The notes under the pieces were generated by a model. It saw only the letters and a program-made list of their open reading frames with translations, had not been told where the DNA came from and made no database searches. A stretch of DNA of 64,000 nucleotides, from contig CP133595.1 in NCBI GenBank assembly GCA_031200235.1, positions 1,636,877-1,700,876 of the forward strand. Reading direction: 5' to 3'. Each line of letters starts with the position of its first letter. Positions within the stretch are counted from its first letter, which is position 1. Shown piece after piece: positions 16,712-25,540 of the stretch. The position numbers and the translations under genes were made by a program. The stretch comes from Cuniculiplasma divulgatum (GTDB lineage: Archaea > Thermoplasmatota > Thermoplasmata > Thermoplasmatales > Thermoplasmataceae).

Positions 16712-17242
16712 TTGATGGTAATTACTCTGAATTGGGTTAATATGTATTTGAAAAGATTATCTTACCTAGCGCATTATGGTCTGGTGAAGATCGTCCCCTT
16801 TCAGGCATCACATCTAGATGGCATAGTATTACTTGAACTGAGGGCATTTCCTGTGGGCCCTTACACACGGAGAATGCTTGAACATGTTTTCAGAAATCCG
16901 CAGGCATTCAGCCTTGTTGCTGTTGAGGATGAAAGTGTTGTGGGCTATGTGGTGGCTCTGCCCCTTGGAGATCAATCGGCAGATATAGAGAGCATAGCGG
17001 TTGATCCAGACTATCAGGGAACGGGAACGGGAGGTTTACTGCTTGACGCCATAGAGAGGGAGATGTCTTCGAGAGGTTTTTTGAATTCTGTTCTTGAGGT
17101 CAGGGACAGAAACATTCAGGCAATTAATTTTTACAGAAAACATGGCTACGAGATCACGGAGCACATGCCAAAGTACTATCACGAGCTTTACGAGGGATCA
17201 AGAGGAGCTTATCGCATGATAAAGGACCTCAAGAAGAATTGA
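16712..17242 (+). CDS. GNAT N-acetyltransferase, RimI-like
   Basis: The protein belongs to the GNAT acetyl-CoA-dependent acetyltransferases. Recognisable blocks are SVVGYVVALPLG, then ADIESIAVDPDYQGTGTGGLLL with the acetyl-CoA pyrophosphate loop (Q-G-T-G-T-G), and AINFYRKHGYE near the end. Archaeal relatives acetylate protein N-termini. The longest frame starts at 16712, but the first 24 residues do not resemble the family; GTG 16784 (VKIVPFQASHLDG) or ATG 16742 are better candidates, giving about 152 or 166 residues. Confidence 0.88.
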   Translation: MMVITLNWVNMYLKRLSYLAHYGLVKIVPFQASHLDGIVLLELRAFPVGPYTRRMLEHVFRNPQAFSLVAVEDESVVGYVVALPLGDQSADIESIAVDPDYQGTGTGGLLLDAIEREMSSRGFLNSVLEVRDRNIQAINFYRKHGYEITEHMPKYYHELYEGSRGAYRMIKDLKKN

Positions 17243-17249
17243 CGTGGAA

Positions 17250-18404
17250 TCAGTGAATGATTCCAAGGAGTTCCTTTACGCGATCAATTCTTGCCAATCT
17301 CGATGAAACTATGATGGATTTTTTCTCAAGAGTTTCCCTGAGAGTCCTTATGAGTGGAGAAAGGCTCGTTACATCTGCCAGTTCATTGTCACTGAGCACA
17401 TTCATATCTGATTTGACCCGCCCGGGGCCAGCAAAATCCAGTGGCGGAATGACATCAATTATGTATTCCCATTCCTCAAGGTCGCTTTTAATGAGTGCAT
17501 CCTTTATCAATGTCAGCAGTTCCGATGTATAATGAAATCTCAAGACTGGTTTGTGCAAATTTCTGTTCATTATCTGCGTTGATATCATACTGGTATCGTG
17601 TGATATTATTGAATAAAAGTTATTGTCAGTCATTGAAAACGGATGCCTGAACTTATCAATGTTCTGGTCTATGGCATATGCGCTCATTATCTGTGCAATT
17701 CGAGATGTCTTGTGAAAATAAACAGAACTGTACATCAATATCCTCGAAATCAAAATGGATTCAAGTGTACCGATACCCTTTTCCTCAATGGCCACGTCAT
17801 CCCCCACAATTTTAGCAACATTGAGTATCCTCCTGTGATCTACGTTCCCCATGGCAACACCAGTGTACATGGCATCTCGCCTTAGGTAGTCCAATTCATC
17901 AACATCAATGGGACCGCTCACCAGTCTTGAAATGAGTCTTTTCGATCTCGATTTAAACAATAGAACATCAGCTACGTCATGAGGACTGATGCCTATACTC
18001 TCAAGGACCCCAGGTATACTGCTGCCGGAGAAATCACCCTGCCCTAGTATTATCTTAACTCCAGCGTGGAGGTGATCCAGGCCAGTGATCTTCTCAAATG
18101 TTTCTTCCGCTCCATGACTCAGTGGTGGATGGCCAATGTCGTGGAGCAGTGATGCCACAATAAAGAGGTCTCTCTCCTCAATTTCAAGGGTGTCTGCAAA
18201 CATCTGGGCCAGGTACATCGAACCAAGTGAATGCTCAAACCTTGTATGATTGGCTCCCGGAAATACAAGATGGCACATTCCAAGCTGCCTGATGTATCTC
18301 AATCTCTGAAATTCTGGGGTGTCAATGATCATCTGCAGATTGTATGGAACTTTAACGGGGCCGTTTATTGGATCCTGGATAATTTTGAAGGTATTGTTTG
18401 CCAT
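17250..18404 (-). CDS. HD-domain phosphohydrolase (dNTPase-like)
   Basis: The HD superfamily metal-dependent phosphohydrolase signature is clear: HTRFEHSLGS, then LLHDIGHPPLSH (HD motif), then DELDYLRRDAMYTG with a later metal-ligand Asp. The N-terminal block IIQDPINGPV and TPEFQRLRYIRQLG are typical of dGTPase/SAMHD1-like enzymes, so deoxynucleotide triphosphate hydrolysis is likely. The frame extends to 18512, but the chosen Met at 18404 (MANNTFKI) matches the family start. A TATA-like AGATATAAC near 18530 leaves the longer form possible. Confidence 0.9.
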   Translation of the reverse strand: MANNTFKIIQDPINGPVKVPYNLQMIIDTPEFQRLRYIRQLGMCHLVFPGANHTRFEHSLGSMYLAQMFADTLEIEERDLFIVASLLHDIGHPPLSHGAEETFEKITGLDHLHAGVKIILGQGDFSGSSIPGVLESIGISPHDVADVLLFKSRSKRLISRLVSGPIDVDELDYLRRDAMYTGVAMGNVDHRRILNVAKIVGDDVAIEEKGIGTLESILISRILMYSSVYFHKTSRIAQIMSAYAIDQNIDKFRHPFSMTDNNFYSIISHDTSMISTQIMNRNLHKPVLRFHYTSELLTLIKDALIKSDLEEWEYIIDVIPPLDFAGPGRVKSDMNVLSDNELADVTSLSPLIRTLRETLEKKSIIVSSRLARIDRVKELLGIIH

Positions 18405-18504
18405 TTTGACTTCACAGAGCCTGTTGAATGGATAGGTTATGAGGACATAACATTTTTTCCCATTCAAAACTGTACCAAAATCATAAAGAACTTCCCGATT
18501 ATGA

Positions 18505-18942
18505 ATGCCCATGGTATTATTTCCAGTTATATCTTATGTTGATCTCATAGTGGTCCTTGTAGTGGCGTGGATACTGGCGTCATTTCCTATTTACGTCGCA
18601 GGAAAGATAATTTCTGGTAAGGACACATCCTTTGGCAGCGCAATGATTGCTGCACTAATTGGGCCTGTTGTCACGCTTTTCTTCTTCATAGTTATTACCG
18701 CTGTTTTATCTCCATTTCTTCTGGGTTTCGCCGGTGTCATCGGCGCCATATTTGCCATATTTGCCCTGAGTTACCTGTATGGCGCGCTCTTCAGGACCCA
18801 TCTCCTTGGAGGTTTTGCAATAGCAGTGCTGTCCCTGATAATAACGTTCATTGTTTTCGCCATAATATCATTCATTGCGGTACTGCTGTCTGGTACGCCG
18901 GTGGTGGGTCCGGTTCCACATATCCCTTCCTTTAGCCATTGA
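18505..18942 (+). CDS. Hypothetical four-helix membrane protein
   Basis: The 145-residue protein is almost wholly hydrophobic, with about four transmembrane segments (residues about 10-32, 45-72, 75-95, 100-128) and a short Pro/His tail. I do not recognise a family. It is divergent from the HD-domain gene and has no close partner. A short conserved-looking loop AGKIISGKDTSFGSA follows the first helix. Confidence 0.72.
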   Translation: MPMVLFPVISYVDLIVVLVVAWILASFPIYVAGKIISGKDTSFGSAMIAALIGPVVTLFFFIVITAVLSPFLLGFAGVIGAIFAIFALSYLYGALFRTHLLGGFAIAVLSLIITFIVFAIISFIAVLLSGTPVVGPVPHIPSFSH

Positions 18943-19050
18943 AGTCCTTCAATAATCCAAAAACTTGAACATATTTCGAACGTGCGTCAGATAAAAATAC
19001 TTTCAATGGATACAGCCGAAGTTTAGAAACGATATTTTCAGGAGGTCATT

Positions 19051-19365
19051 ATGGAAGTAGAGGAACTCACGGCGACAATGGGCAAATATTATGGTGCAAG
19101 AATAGTAACTGCTATTGTGGGCATAGAGGCCGACGTTAACAAGGTTGAAAGCATTGCAGGCAGCATTGTGAAATTCAAGAACGTCGAGGATGTCTTTGTG
19201 GTTACTGGTGATTATGATATTTTGTTGAAAGTAAGATTTCCGGACTATGAAGAGTTCCAGGGGTTCCTTGTTAACGACCTCGGAAGGATAGATGGAATTA
19301 AGAGGACCAGGACGATGATGGTTCTCACAATAAAGAAGGAAATGGGACAAAAAATAGGAGAATGA
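19051..19365 (+). CDS. Stand-alone AsnC/Lrp ligand-binding (RAM) domain protein
   Basis: The 104 residues correspond to the effector-binding half of Lrp/AsnC regulators with no helix-turn-helix. The VTAIVGIEADVNKVESIAG start and VFVVTGDYDILLKVRF centre (including the conserved G-D-Y-D) are typical. Such proteins bind amino acids and may pair with full-length Lrp proteins. A strong Shine-Dalgarno AGGAGGT (19040-19046) precedes the ATG, unusual in this window. It overlaps the next gene by four bases. Confidence 0.85.
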   Translation: MEVEELTATMGKYYGARIVTAIVGIEADVNKVESIAGSIVKFKNVEDVFVVTGDYDILLKVRFPDYEEFQGFLVNDLGRIDGIKRTRTMMVLTIKKEMGQKIGE

Positions 19366-19628
19366 GGCATATGGATAGCAAATTGTTTGAAGAGGTGCTG
19401 TATTTGTTGGATGAACTGGCACAGGACACAACAGTTCCGAAAAATGTAAGGAAAACAGCCCAGGATTCCAAAACTCGACTGCAGAATGACAAGGAGAGTC
19501 TTGATATCAGATGTGCAACAGCCGTGTCCTTGCTGGATGACATGGCTAATGATCCAAATGTTCCCTCACACGGGAGAGCTGCGCTTTATACAGTCATCAG
19601 CAGGCTTGAGGCTCTGGCTAAATCCTGA
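19362..19628 (+). CDS. UPF0147 family protein
   Basis: An 88-residue all-helical protein of the archaeal UPF0147 family. LLDELAQDTTVPKNVRKTA in the first half is echoed by LLDDMANDPNVPSHGRAA in the second, suggesting two repeats of a VP-N-V/S helical hairpin. The function is unknown. Its ATG overlaps the stop of the RAM-domain gene (ATGA), so the two are co-translated. Confidence 0.85.
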   Translation: MRHMDSKLFEEVLYLLDELAQDTTVPKNVRKTAQDSKTRLQNDKESLDIRCATAVSLLDDMANDPNVPSHGRAALYTVISRLEALAKS

Positions 19629-19771
19629 TTTTCTGTCAAAATTCCGATTTTCGTAAGCTTCAAGTGTATTTTATTCGACTATTTAATTTTTATCAAACAA
19701 AAGGTTCATATATTGCTAATTATAAAATATAGTCAGATATATATAGCATTATAATATTTCAAATCGATCTA

Positions 19772-20128
19772 ATGGTACTATCTGAAGTAAATGACAAACT
19801 GGCAAGGTATCTGATAATATCGGACATACCTCGAAGTGTGGCCTATACACTTGTCTACATACGCGACAAGGGCGAGGTCACGAGCGTTGAAATTGAGAGA
19901 GAAACTGGATTGCGCCAGCCGGAAGTATCCATAGCCATGCAGTGGCTCAGAAGAAAGGGCTGGATTAACAAAAGGAACATGAAGAAAGAAGGGAAAGGCA
20001 GGCCGGTCCACGGTTACAGGCTATCTAAAGAATTCAATGAAATACTTGATGAAATTATTGGTGAGCTTGCAAACAAAATTAGCGAAATAAATGAAAACAT
20101 TGAGCAGCTGAAAACCTTCAGGGATTAA
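19772..20128 (+). CDS. Winged helix-turn-helix regulator
   Basis: A 118-residue DNA-binding protein of a family widespread in archaea, recognised by DIPRSVAYTLVYI, then EIERETGLRQPEVSIAMQWL (recognition helix) and KGRPVHGYRL (wing). The C-terminus is a coiled coil (ELANKISEINENIEQL) for dimerisation. The upstream 140 bases are very AT-rich with several TATA-like runs and a loose dyad, so autoregulation is possible. Its target is unknown. The 3' end overlaps convergent rpiA by 11 bases. Confidence 0.86.
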   Translation: MVLSEVNDKLARYLIISDIPRSVAYTLVYIRDKGEVTSVEIERETGLRQPEVSIAMQWLRRKGWINKRNMKKEGKGRPVHGYRLSKEFNEILDEIIGELANKISEINENIEQLKTFRD

Positions 20129-20837
20129 AATTCTTAAAATTCAAGGTCCTGATGCCATCCTGGCCAGCCACAATGGCCATGGTGGCAAGGTTTGAAAACA
20201 GTCCAACTTCCATAACACCAGGTATCATCTTGATCTTTCTTTCCATTTCCGGTGGATTCTTTATTATTCCAAAATCGCAATCCATCACCATGTTTCCGTT
20301 ATCTGTACGGTACTTCCCATTCTCCCTGAAGATGCAAATTCCACCGATCTTTTCAACCTGGTTTCGCGTCATCTGGTTCAGATAAGGAAGGACCTCTACA
20401 GGGACCCTGAATGTTCCAATGCCATTCTCTTTTAGTTTACTCTCATCTGCTATTATACAGACATTCCTGCTGTTGTAGGCCACTATCTTCTCTCTGAGAA
20501 GTGCCCCTCCGCCGCCCTTGACAAGATTGCCTGAACCATCCATCTCATCTGCGCCATCCACATCAAGATCAACGTTTCCTGCGTAATCTTCTTCAACATT
20601 CACGCCTGCTGCCCTGGCCCTCTCCGAACTTTCTATTGATGTTGCAACACCCCTGATCCTGACGCCCTGGGCAACAAGATCCTTCAGTGCGTCTATGAAA
20701 TAATTCACAGTAGAACCTGTTCCTATCCCCAGTACCATTCCGTCTCTGACAAGTTTCAGGGCTTCAATTGCTGCCGCTTTTTTCATTTCTTCGGGAGTCA
20801 CTGTTGGAAAATCCATGGAAGGATTTAAGAATTTCAT
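20118..20837 (-). CDS. rpiA: Ribose-5-phosphate isomerase A
   Basis: RpiA interconverts ribose 5-phosphate and ribulose 5-phosphate, feeding nucleotide and (through ribulose 5-phosphate) riboflavin synthesis. The 239-residue protein has GIGTGSTVNYFIDAL near residue 37, DVDGADEMDGSGNLVKGGGG near 92-111 with the catalytic Asp pair, and LREKIVAY. Translation may start at the first Met or at Met8 (20816). Confidence 0.94.
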   Translation of the reverse strand: MKFLNPSMDFPTVTPEEMKKAAAIEALKLVRDGMVLGIGTGSTVNYFIDALKDLVAQGVRIRGVATSIESSERARAAGVNVEEDYAGNVDLDVDGADEMDGSGNLVKGGGGALLREKIVAYNSRNVCIIADESKLKENGIGTFRVPVEVLPYLNQMTRNQVEKIGGICIFRENGKYRTDNGNMVMDCDFGIIKNPPEMERKIKMIPGVMEVGLFSNLATMAIVAGQDGIRTLNFKNFNP

Positions 20838-20946
20838 GAAAAATCCGACATTTTTCGCTAAAAAGATAATAATGAAGAATTTCCTTGAACGTATTAGCCA
20901 ATGCTCTCAGAACCCTCACAAACTTTACATCCATGGTGCAATATTC

Positions 20947-21462
20947 ATGGGATTCAAGATGGTGATGGAAAAAAAATCCTGGAAAGATTCATTCACAGAA
21001 TTGCAGAGGCTCGTGCTTCCTCCGGACACAAACATTTTCAGTGACCTCTATGGTGGAAGGCTTGTTGAATGGATAGACAATGTCGCAGCCATTGTTGCGG
21101 CAAAGCACTCTCGCCGGAGAACTGTTACGGGTAGCATTGACAGTCTCTTTTTCCTCTCTCCAATACACATGGGGGATATAGTGCACCTTACCGGAAGGAT
21201 AAATTATGTAACAAGGTCCACAATGGAGATAGAAGTCGATGTGTATTCAGAAGAAGGCCTAACCGGAGAGAAAAGTTTCACAACCACCTGTTTCCTGACA
21301 TACGTTGCCATAAATCAGGACAGCAGGCCCACTGAGGTGCCAGGACTCATACTTGAGACCGAAGATGAAATCCAGAGGTTCAAGCAGGGAGAAGCCAGAA
21401 GTGTGGCCAGGCATCAGAATCTGGTTGAGGCCAAGAAAAAACTCACGGATTTCTCCCAGTGA
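20947..21462 (+). CDS. Acyl-CoA thioesterase, hotdog fold
   Basis: A YciA/ACOT-like hotdog thioesterase. LVLPPDTNIFSDLYGGRLVEWIDN contains the family motif with the catalytic Asp helix, and SIDSLFFLSPIHMGDIVHL is the second conserved block. The frame is open from 20815, but that would overlap rpiA in the divergent direction; the Met at 20947 (MGFKMVMEKK) lies about 20-25 bases after CTTTACATCC and is preferred, giving 171 residues. It hydrolyses acyl-CoA; substrate not predictable. Confidence 0.87.
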   Translation: MGFKMVMEKKSWKDSFTELQRLVLPPDTNIFSDLYGGRLVEWIDNVAAIVAAKHSRRRTVTGSIDSLFFLSPIHMGDIVHLTGRINYVTRSTMEIEVDVYSEEGLTGEKSFTTTCFLTYVAINQDSRPTEVPGLILETEDEIQRFKQGEARSVARHQNLVEAKKKLTDFSQ

Positions 21463-21498
21463 TCAGTCATTGCGGGTAATGATCGAGGGCAGCGTTCT

Positions 21499-21539
21499 GT
21501 GGACACCGTCCGTCCATTGAAACAGTTTAGATTGTCCAC
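21499..21539. repeat. Inverted repeat after thioesterase gene
   Basis: GTGGACA (21499-21505) and TGTCCAC (21533-21539) form a perfect 7-bp inverted repeat with a 27-base spacer, starting 36 bases after the thioesterase stop. It may be an end-of-transcript hairpin or a regulatory site for the following operon. Confidence 0.35.
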
Positions 21540-21636
21540 TGTCCGTTGCTTCATTTTAAAAGCATCCATAACCTTGTGCACTTCAATACATTATGCATAA
21601 ATAAATGCCATATTATCTAAATTCAAACATCAAAAA

Positions 21637-21651
21637 GAATCCGAAGGATTC
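21637..21651. promoter_or_regulatory. Inverted repeat before the T4SS-like operon
   Basis: GAATCC-GAA-GGATTC is a perfect 6-bp inverted repeat with a three-base centre, about 20 bases upstream of the TATA box at 21671-21680. In that position a bound protein could block or recruit transcription factors, so it is a candidate operator. Confidence 0.4.
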
Positions 21652-21670
21652 AGTGGGCAAAATCAAATTA

Positions 21671-21680
21671 TTTTTTATAC
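21671..21680 (+). promoter_or_regulatory. TATA box of the T4SS-like operon
   Basis: TTTTTTATAC is centred about 26 bases before the ATG at 21703, with no Shine-Dalgarno in between, fitting a leaderless operon transcript starting at or just before the first codon. Confidence 0.6.
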
Positions 21681-21702
21681 AACCTTGTCATTTAATTAAT
21701 GA

Positions 21703-21984
21703 ATGGTATTTAATACACTTAGTATATTAATAGCACAAATTGCCACAAGTGCACAGTTGACCACCATTGTCAACAGGCTTTACGAAGTGGTAATATCCAT
21801 ATCCGCTGTCATAATAGCCGTTCTCTGGATTCCAATAGCCATAAGTTTCTTCGGCTCAGACGAGAACCGTCGCTTTGAAGCCAGGGCACGGCTCAAGAAT
21901 GCACTGATTGGGACCTTCATCTATGTTGTGGCCATCAGCGGAGTTCTCTATGCTGTTGTAAACTACATTGTGACCGGTTCATGA
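21703..21984 (+). CDS. VirB2/TrbC-like (CedA1/TedC-like) pilin candidate
   Basis: The 93-residue protein has a hydrophobic N-terminal stretch ending in IATSAQ, which could be a signal-peptidase site, then two transmembrane helices (about residues 27-50 and 68-90) joined by a charged loop FFGSDENRRFEARARLKN. Two helices joined by a positively charged cytosolic loop is the architecture of VirB2/TrbC conjugative pilins and the archaeal CedA1/TedC proteins. The sequence alone is too short for a firm family call; the case rests on topology and its place directly before VirB6-like and VirB4-like genes, one base apart from the next ATG. Confidence 0.6.
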   Translation: MVFNTLSILIAQIATSAQLTTIVNRLYEVVISISAVIIAVLWIPIAISFFGSDENRRFEARARLKNALIGTFIYVVAISGVLYAVVNYIVTGS

Positions 21985-21985
21985 G

Positions 21986-23041
21986 ATGATTGGATATCAG
22001 GAGCTAACCCAGATCATTCTTTACGCGGTGAAGGCCCTCACCCAGATCTACACGCCTCTTCTGAATCTGATCTGGAATTTTGCCATAAAATACGGTCTTC
22101 AGGGCAACATGGCGTATCTGGGCTTTGCAATGGGAAACAGGTCGTATATGGACCTGTATTCATACCTTTACGGAAACATCTTTCCGGCAATGATCAGCCT
22201 TGTGCTAGGGTTATCAGCCATATTTCTTATAGCCGGATCGGGAAACGGTCCTGGTACGGTATACAGAAACCAGCTCATCAGGATATTTCTTTCCATAACG
22301 GTGGCAGCAGGTTCCATGGCAATAATGTCACTGCTTCTATCAGGGCTTCAGGTGCCATTTGAAGTACTCTTTGACAGGGGCAATGTGGACTGGTACAGCT
22401 TTTACAGTGTTTTCAGCTCAGGCGCCGTAGCTGGTGCGGGTAGCCAATCCTCAACTGTATCAGTAATTGCCAGGTTCCTTCTTCTTTCAGCATACTTCAT
22501 TGCAGTCACATCCCTCCTGGCAATCCTTGTTTTCCGTCAGGCCCTGATGATCCTCTTCATACTCATAATGCCTGTGCTAACAATTCTGGCCTGCCTTGAC
22601 ATTGGAGTTAAATATGCCAAAATGGCCTGGGAGCTTGTCCTGGAATTCATGTTCTTTCCATTTGCTGTTATGCTTTCTCTGATGCTTGCAAGAATATTTT
22701 CTGCGGATGTGGTGCTGAATCTTGCATTCCTGTTCCTCCCGTCTATTCTTCCTGGATACCTCATGTTTTCAGGAAGAAATCTTTCCACGGCTCCAGTGAT
22801 GAGTTTCATTGGGGGCATGACCCTAGGTGGAATAGCATCAAGAACTGCCGGTGTTGCCACATCATTCATGGATACAGCCAGCACAGGTAATCCAGTAAGG
22901 GCGATGTCATCAATTGCGCTGGCACCTGCGGCCGACTACAGGCTTGTGTCAGGAATTAAGGCGGGGAAAATGGATAAGAAACCCTTCCTTGAGGATGTAA
23001 AGAATGAGGAACTGAAATATCGCAAAGGGTATCAGGGATGA
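21986..23041 (+). CDS. VirB6/TrbL-like (CedA-like) polytopic membrane protein
   Basis: The 351-residue protein has about six transmembrane segments between residues 65 and 265, including a dense core (LLILSA-type helix, then LMILFILIMPVLTILACL), followed by a charged cytosolic tail that ends KYRKGYQG. In T4SS, VirB6/TrbL forms the inner-membrane channel, and CedA is its proposed archaeal counterpart. I see no diagnostic short motif, so the call relies on topology, length and its tight coupling: it starts one base after the pilin-like stop and overlaps the ATPase ATG by four bases. Confidence 0.6.
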   Translation: MIGYQELTQIILYAVKALTQIYTPLLNLIWNFAIKYGLQGNMAYLGFAMGNRSYMDLYSYLYGNIFPAMISLVLGLSAIFLIAGSGNGPGTVYRNQLIRIFLSITVAAGSMAIMSLLLSGLQVPFEVLFDRGNVDWYSFYSVFSSGAVAGAGSQSSTVSVIARFLLLSAYFIAVTSLLAILVFRQALMILFILIMPVLTILACLDIGVKYAKMAWELVLEFMFFPFAVMLSLMLARIFSADVVLNLAFLFLPSILPGYLMFSGRNLSTAPVMSFIGGMTLGGIASRTAGVATSFMDTASTGNPVRAMSSIALAPAADYRLVSGIKAGKMDKKPFLEDVKNEELKYRKGYQG

Positions 23042-25116
23042 TAAGGCAGCGAATCCCGACAAATATCCTGAACTATCAGCCAACATTGCTGGGCATAGAA
23101 ATCTGGAGGCTGCTGTCGGTCTTTATGCTTGCAGTGATCTCATTTCTACTGTACAGGCTGACAGGAAACTATGCGTCACTGTTTGTAATGTTCCCGGTTA
23201 TCCTTATAATCTTCAAATTCCGCAATCACACTATTCTGGAAGTTTTCATTGGATGGGCGGGATATACCATGGGAAGGAAGACTGTAGAAAATCGATCCAG
23301 CATAAGGATTACAGACCACGGAGAAATTACCACATTCGCTATGGGCAGTTCGTTTTTCACCATTACCGAAATAGAGGGAATAGACATCCTGGAGATGCGG
23401 AACAGCGAGCAGTACAGAATCTATAATTCACTGGAGAAAATCATTAATGATGCAGAGATGAAACTTAGTTTCCTGACAATTTCCATGGCCGATCATGGGG
23501 AATACCCCGGATATGGCCAGCAAAGAATCCGGAACTTCGCTATTGTGCAGGACCAGCGTTCATTTAAAAACGGATTGGATGAAGAAATAGTATTACTTAC
23601 GGAAAAAATCAGAAGTGGTCTGGATTCCATGGGTTTTACCCTTAGAGGTGCCGGTATTGTCCAGCTACAGGAAATACTGGCTGAGGACGGTTACAGGCAG
23701 TCAGGAAATACCGGGAGTTCTGATTCCGTTGCTGTAGGTTCAATGGAGATGATTTCACTGATCCGCAGGTACAGGCATTTCAATAAGTCTTCAAGATATT
23801 TTGCATATCTTTCACTGAAGGATTCCAACTATGAATTAGGGTCTTCATATATTGAGGTACTCAGATCAATGGGAATAGATTTTGCCATCACTGTATCATC
23901 TAAAAATGTGGAAGTAGCTCATTCCTCGGAATATTTGAAGCGCATCATAGCTGAGAGGTCCGCAGAAATGAGAAATGCCGGTTCAAGTTACACAAATTCC
24001 GGCAACAGGCTGAAGCTTCAGGTGCAGGACGGAAAGCATATGCTTGAACTTCTGCAGAGCAGTGGCATTCGTCCCACAATAGCAACTGCGACCCTGAGAA
24101 TATTTGCGGATCATCCTGCAATTCTTAAGGAAAACATCTCAAGGGTGGAAAATGCCATAAAAAAAATCGGACTTGAATTTGTATCAATAAGTGCTGGGTG
24201 GAGGATTTCAGGTAACTCCATACCAATTGGCATAGAACCTCACGTTAATTACCTGATGAACACAAGATCAGTCTCATCCATTCTTCCGTTTCTATCAGCG
24301 GGTAATGCACAAAGACATGGCATAAGGCTGGGTTATGATGATCTTAACGAACAACCTGTTTATCTGGATTTTTTCAGGGGACCATCGCACAATTCGATTA
24401 TACTGGGAGAAACAGGATCAGGAAAGTCATTCTTTGCCAAGTATATAATCTCACGATACATGGAGCAAAGGAGTGATCTGTCAATAATCATCTTTGATCC
24501 ACTTGAAGAATACAGCTGCTCATTTTTCAAATCTAACTGTTCAGTCATCGAGGTCAATGATATGGAAGATGTCAGTAGCCTGCGTGAAAGTATTACCAAG
24601 ACATGGGAAAATAATCACAATTCCAGTGAATCTTCCCGCATATCTGTTGTGCGACCGGGCACAGTCAAAGACGAATCGTGGGATAGCAGACTGCATGGGA
24701 TATTAAGTGCAGTAATGAACACAACGGACGTTCTATCTGGAAACAAGATAGTCATATTGGATGAATGCCATCTCTTTCTCAAAAGCAGGGCCAACACTCA
24801 GATTCTGGATTCTCTTGTGAGGCATTCAAGGCACTCCGGAACTGCCATAATCAGCATATCTCAGAACGTGACGGATTTCATGGCGAATGAAAGTCGTTCC
24901 ATAATCTATAACAGTGCCAATATCTTCCTCTTCAGGACCAGAAGCCTGACGGAAAGCTATGTGGAGGCGCTCAAGCTTGATGATTTCGACATTGAGCCTC
25001 CTGAAACACTGGCTGGTGGAAAAGGGTACTCCTACTCAGAATGTATTTATTCCGATGGCAACTATGCCAGAAAATTACGTATTCTTCCAGATTCCGGAGA
25101 GAATTATCCCACCTGA
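23038..25116 (+). CDS. VirB4-family ATPase with N-terminal VirB3-like membrane region (CedB-like)
   Basis: The 692-residue protein begins with two transmembrane helices (about residues 23-62) after an amphipathic start, resembling VirB3/PrgI, often fused to VirB4. A long middle domain follows, then a HerA/VirB4-type motor: Walker A GETGSGKS at 457-464, Walker B VILDE with D575-E576, and a sensor-like ISISQNVTDFM near 605. VirB4 ATPases power pilus assembly and DNA or protein transfer; CedB drives DNA import in Sulfolobales. This is the strongest member of the three-gene operon. No relaxase, VirD4 coupling protein, or tyrosine/serine recombinase is seen nearby. Confidence 0.85.
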   Translation: MIRQRIPTNILNYQPTLLGIEIWRLLSVFMLAVISFLLYRLTGNYASLFVMFPVILIIFKFRNHTILEVFIGWAGYTMGRKTVENRSSIRITDHGEITTFAMGSSFFTITEIEGIDILEMRNSEQYRIYNSLEKIINDAEMKLSFLTISMADHGEYPGYGQQRIRNFAIVQDQRSFKNGLDEEIVLLTEKIRSGLDSMGFTLRGAGIVQLQEILAEDGYRQSGNTGSSDSVAVGSMEMISLIRRYRHFNKSSRYFAYLSLKDSNYELGSSYIEVLRSMGIDFAITVSSKNVEVAHSSEYLKRIIAERSAEMRNAGSSYTNSGNRLKLQVQDGKHMLELLQSSGIRPTIATATLRIFADHPAILKENISRVENAIKKIGLEFVSISAGWRISGNSIPIGIEPHVNYLMNTRSVSSILPFLSAGNAQRHGIRLGYDDLNEQPVYLDFFRGPSHNSIILGETGSGKSFFAKYIISRYMEQRSDLSIIIFDPLEEYSCSFFKSNCSVIEVNDMEDVSSLRESITKTWENNHNSSESSRISVVRPGTVKDESWDSRLHGILSAVMNTTDVLSGNKIVILDECHLFLKSRANTQILDSLVRHSRHSGTAIISISQNVTDFMANESRSIIYNSANIFLFRTRSLTESYVEALKLDDFDIEPPETLAGGKGYSYSECIYSDGNYARKLRILPDSGENYPT

Positions 25117-25362
25117 TTACAGTGTAGAGGTCGAATCCTCTTCCTTTATTTTGTCCTGAACGAGAACAAGTTCCAGAACGCCAAAAATAACCATTGGTAT
25201 AACGAAAGAGGTAAGACCAACATCGGCCCATGTATTGAAGACGATGGACCAGGCAACATAAAATCCCGCCCCTATAAATAGGAGGCCAAATCCGACAAAT
25301 TTACCCCAGAAGTGCCTTTTCCACCCTGATAAGGGCACCATTGAAATCTCGTTCTTTGCCAT
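25117..25362 (-). CDS. Small two-helix membrane protein
   Basis: The 81-residue protein has two transmembrane helices (about 23-41 and 52-68) and an acidic/polar tail DKIKEEDSTSTL. Its stop abuts the stop of the VirB4-like gene with no spacer on the opposite strand. No family recognised. It could be a bystander or an extra membrane part of the neighbouring system. Confidence 0.65.
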   Translation of the reverse strand: MAKNEISMVPLSGWKRHFWGKFVGFGLLFIGAGFYVAWSIVFNTWADVGLTSFVIPMVIFGVLELVLVQDKIKEEDSTSTL

Positions 25363-25540
25363 AATCTATATGGACGATTATCAAAAGGTATTATTTCATT
25401 GTATCGCTGAAGTCCCCCTGACAATGCTGAAAGCTGCCAGCAATGAATTTTGTTGATTCAAACCGTACAAACCATACTGAACTTGCCCGGATGTGAATTT
25501 TCCCCAGAAGAATTTTAATCTTGATCACGAATATGGGGTG

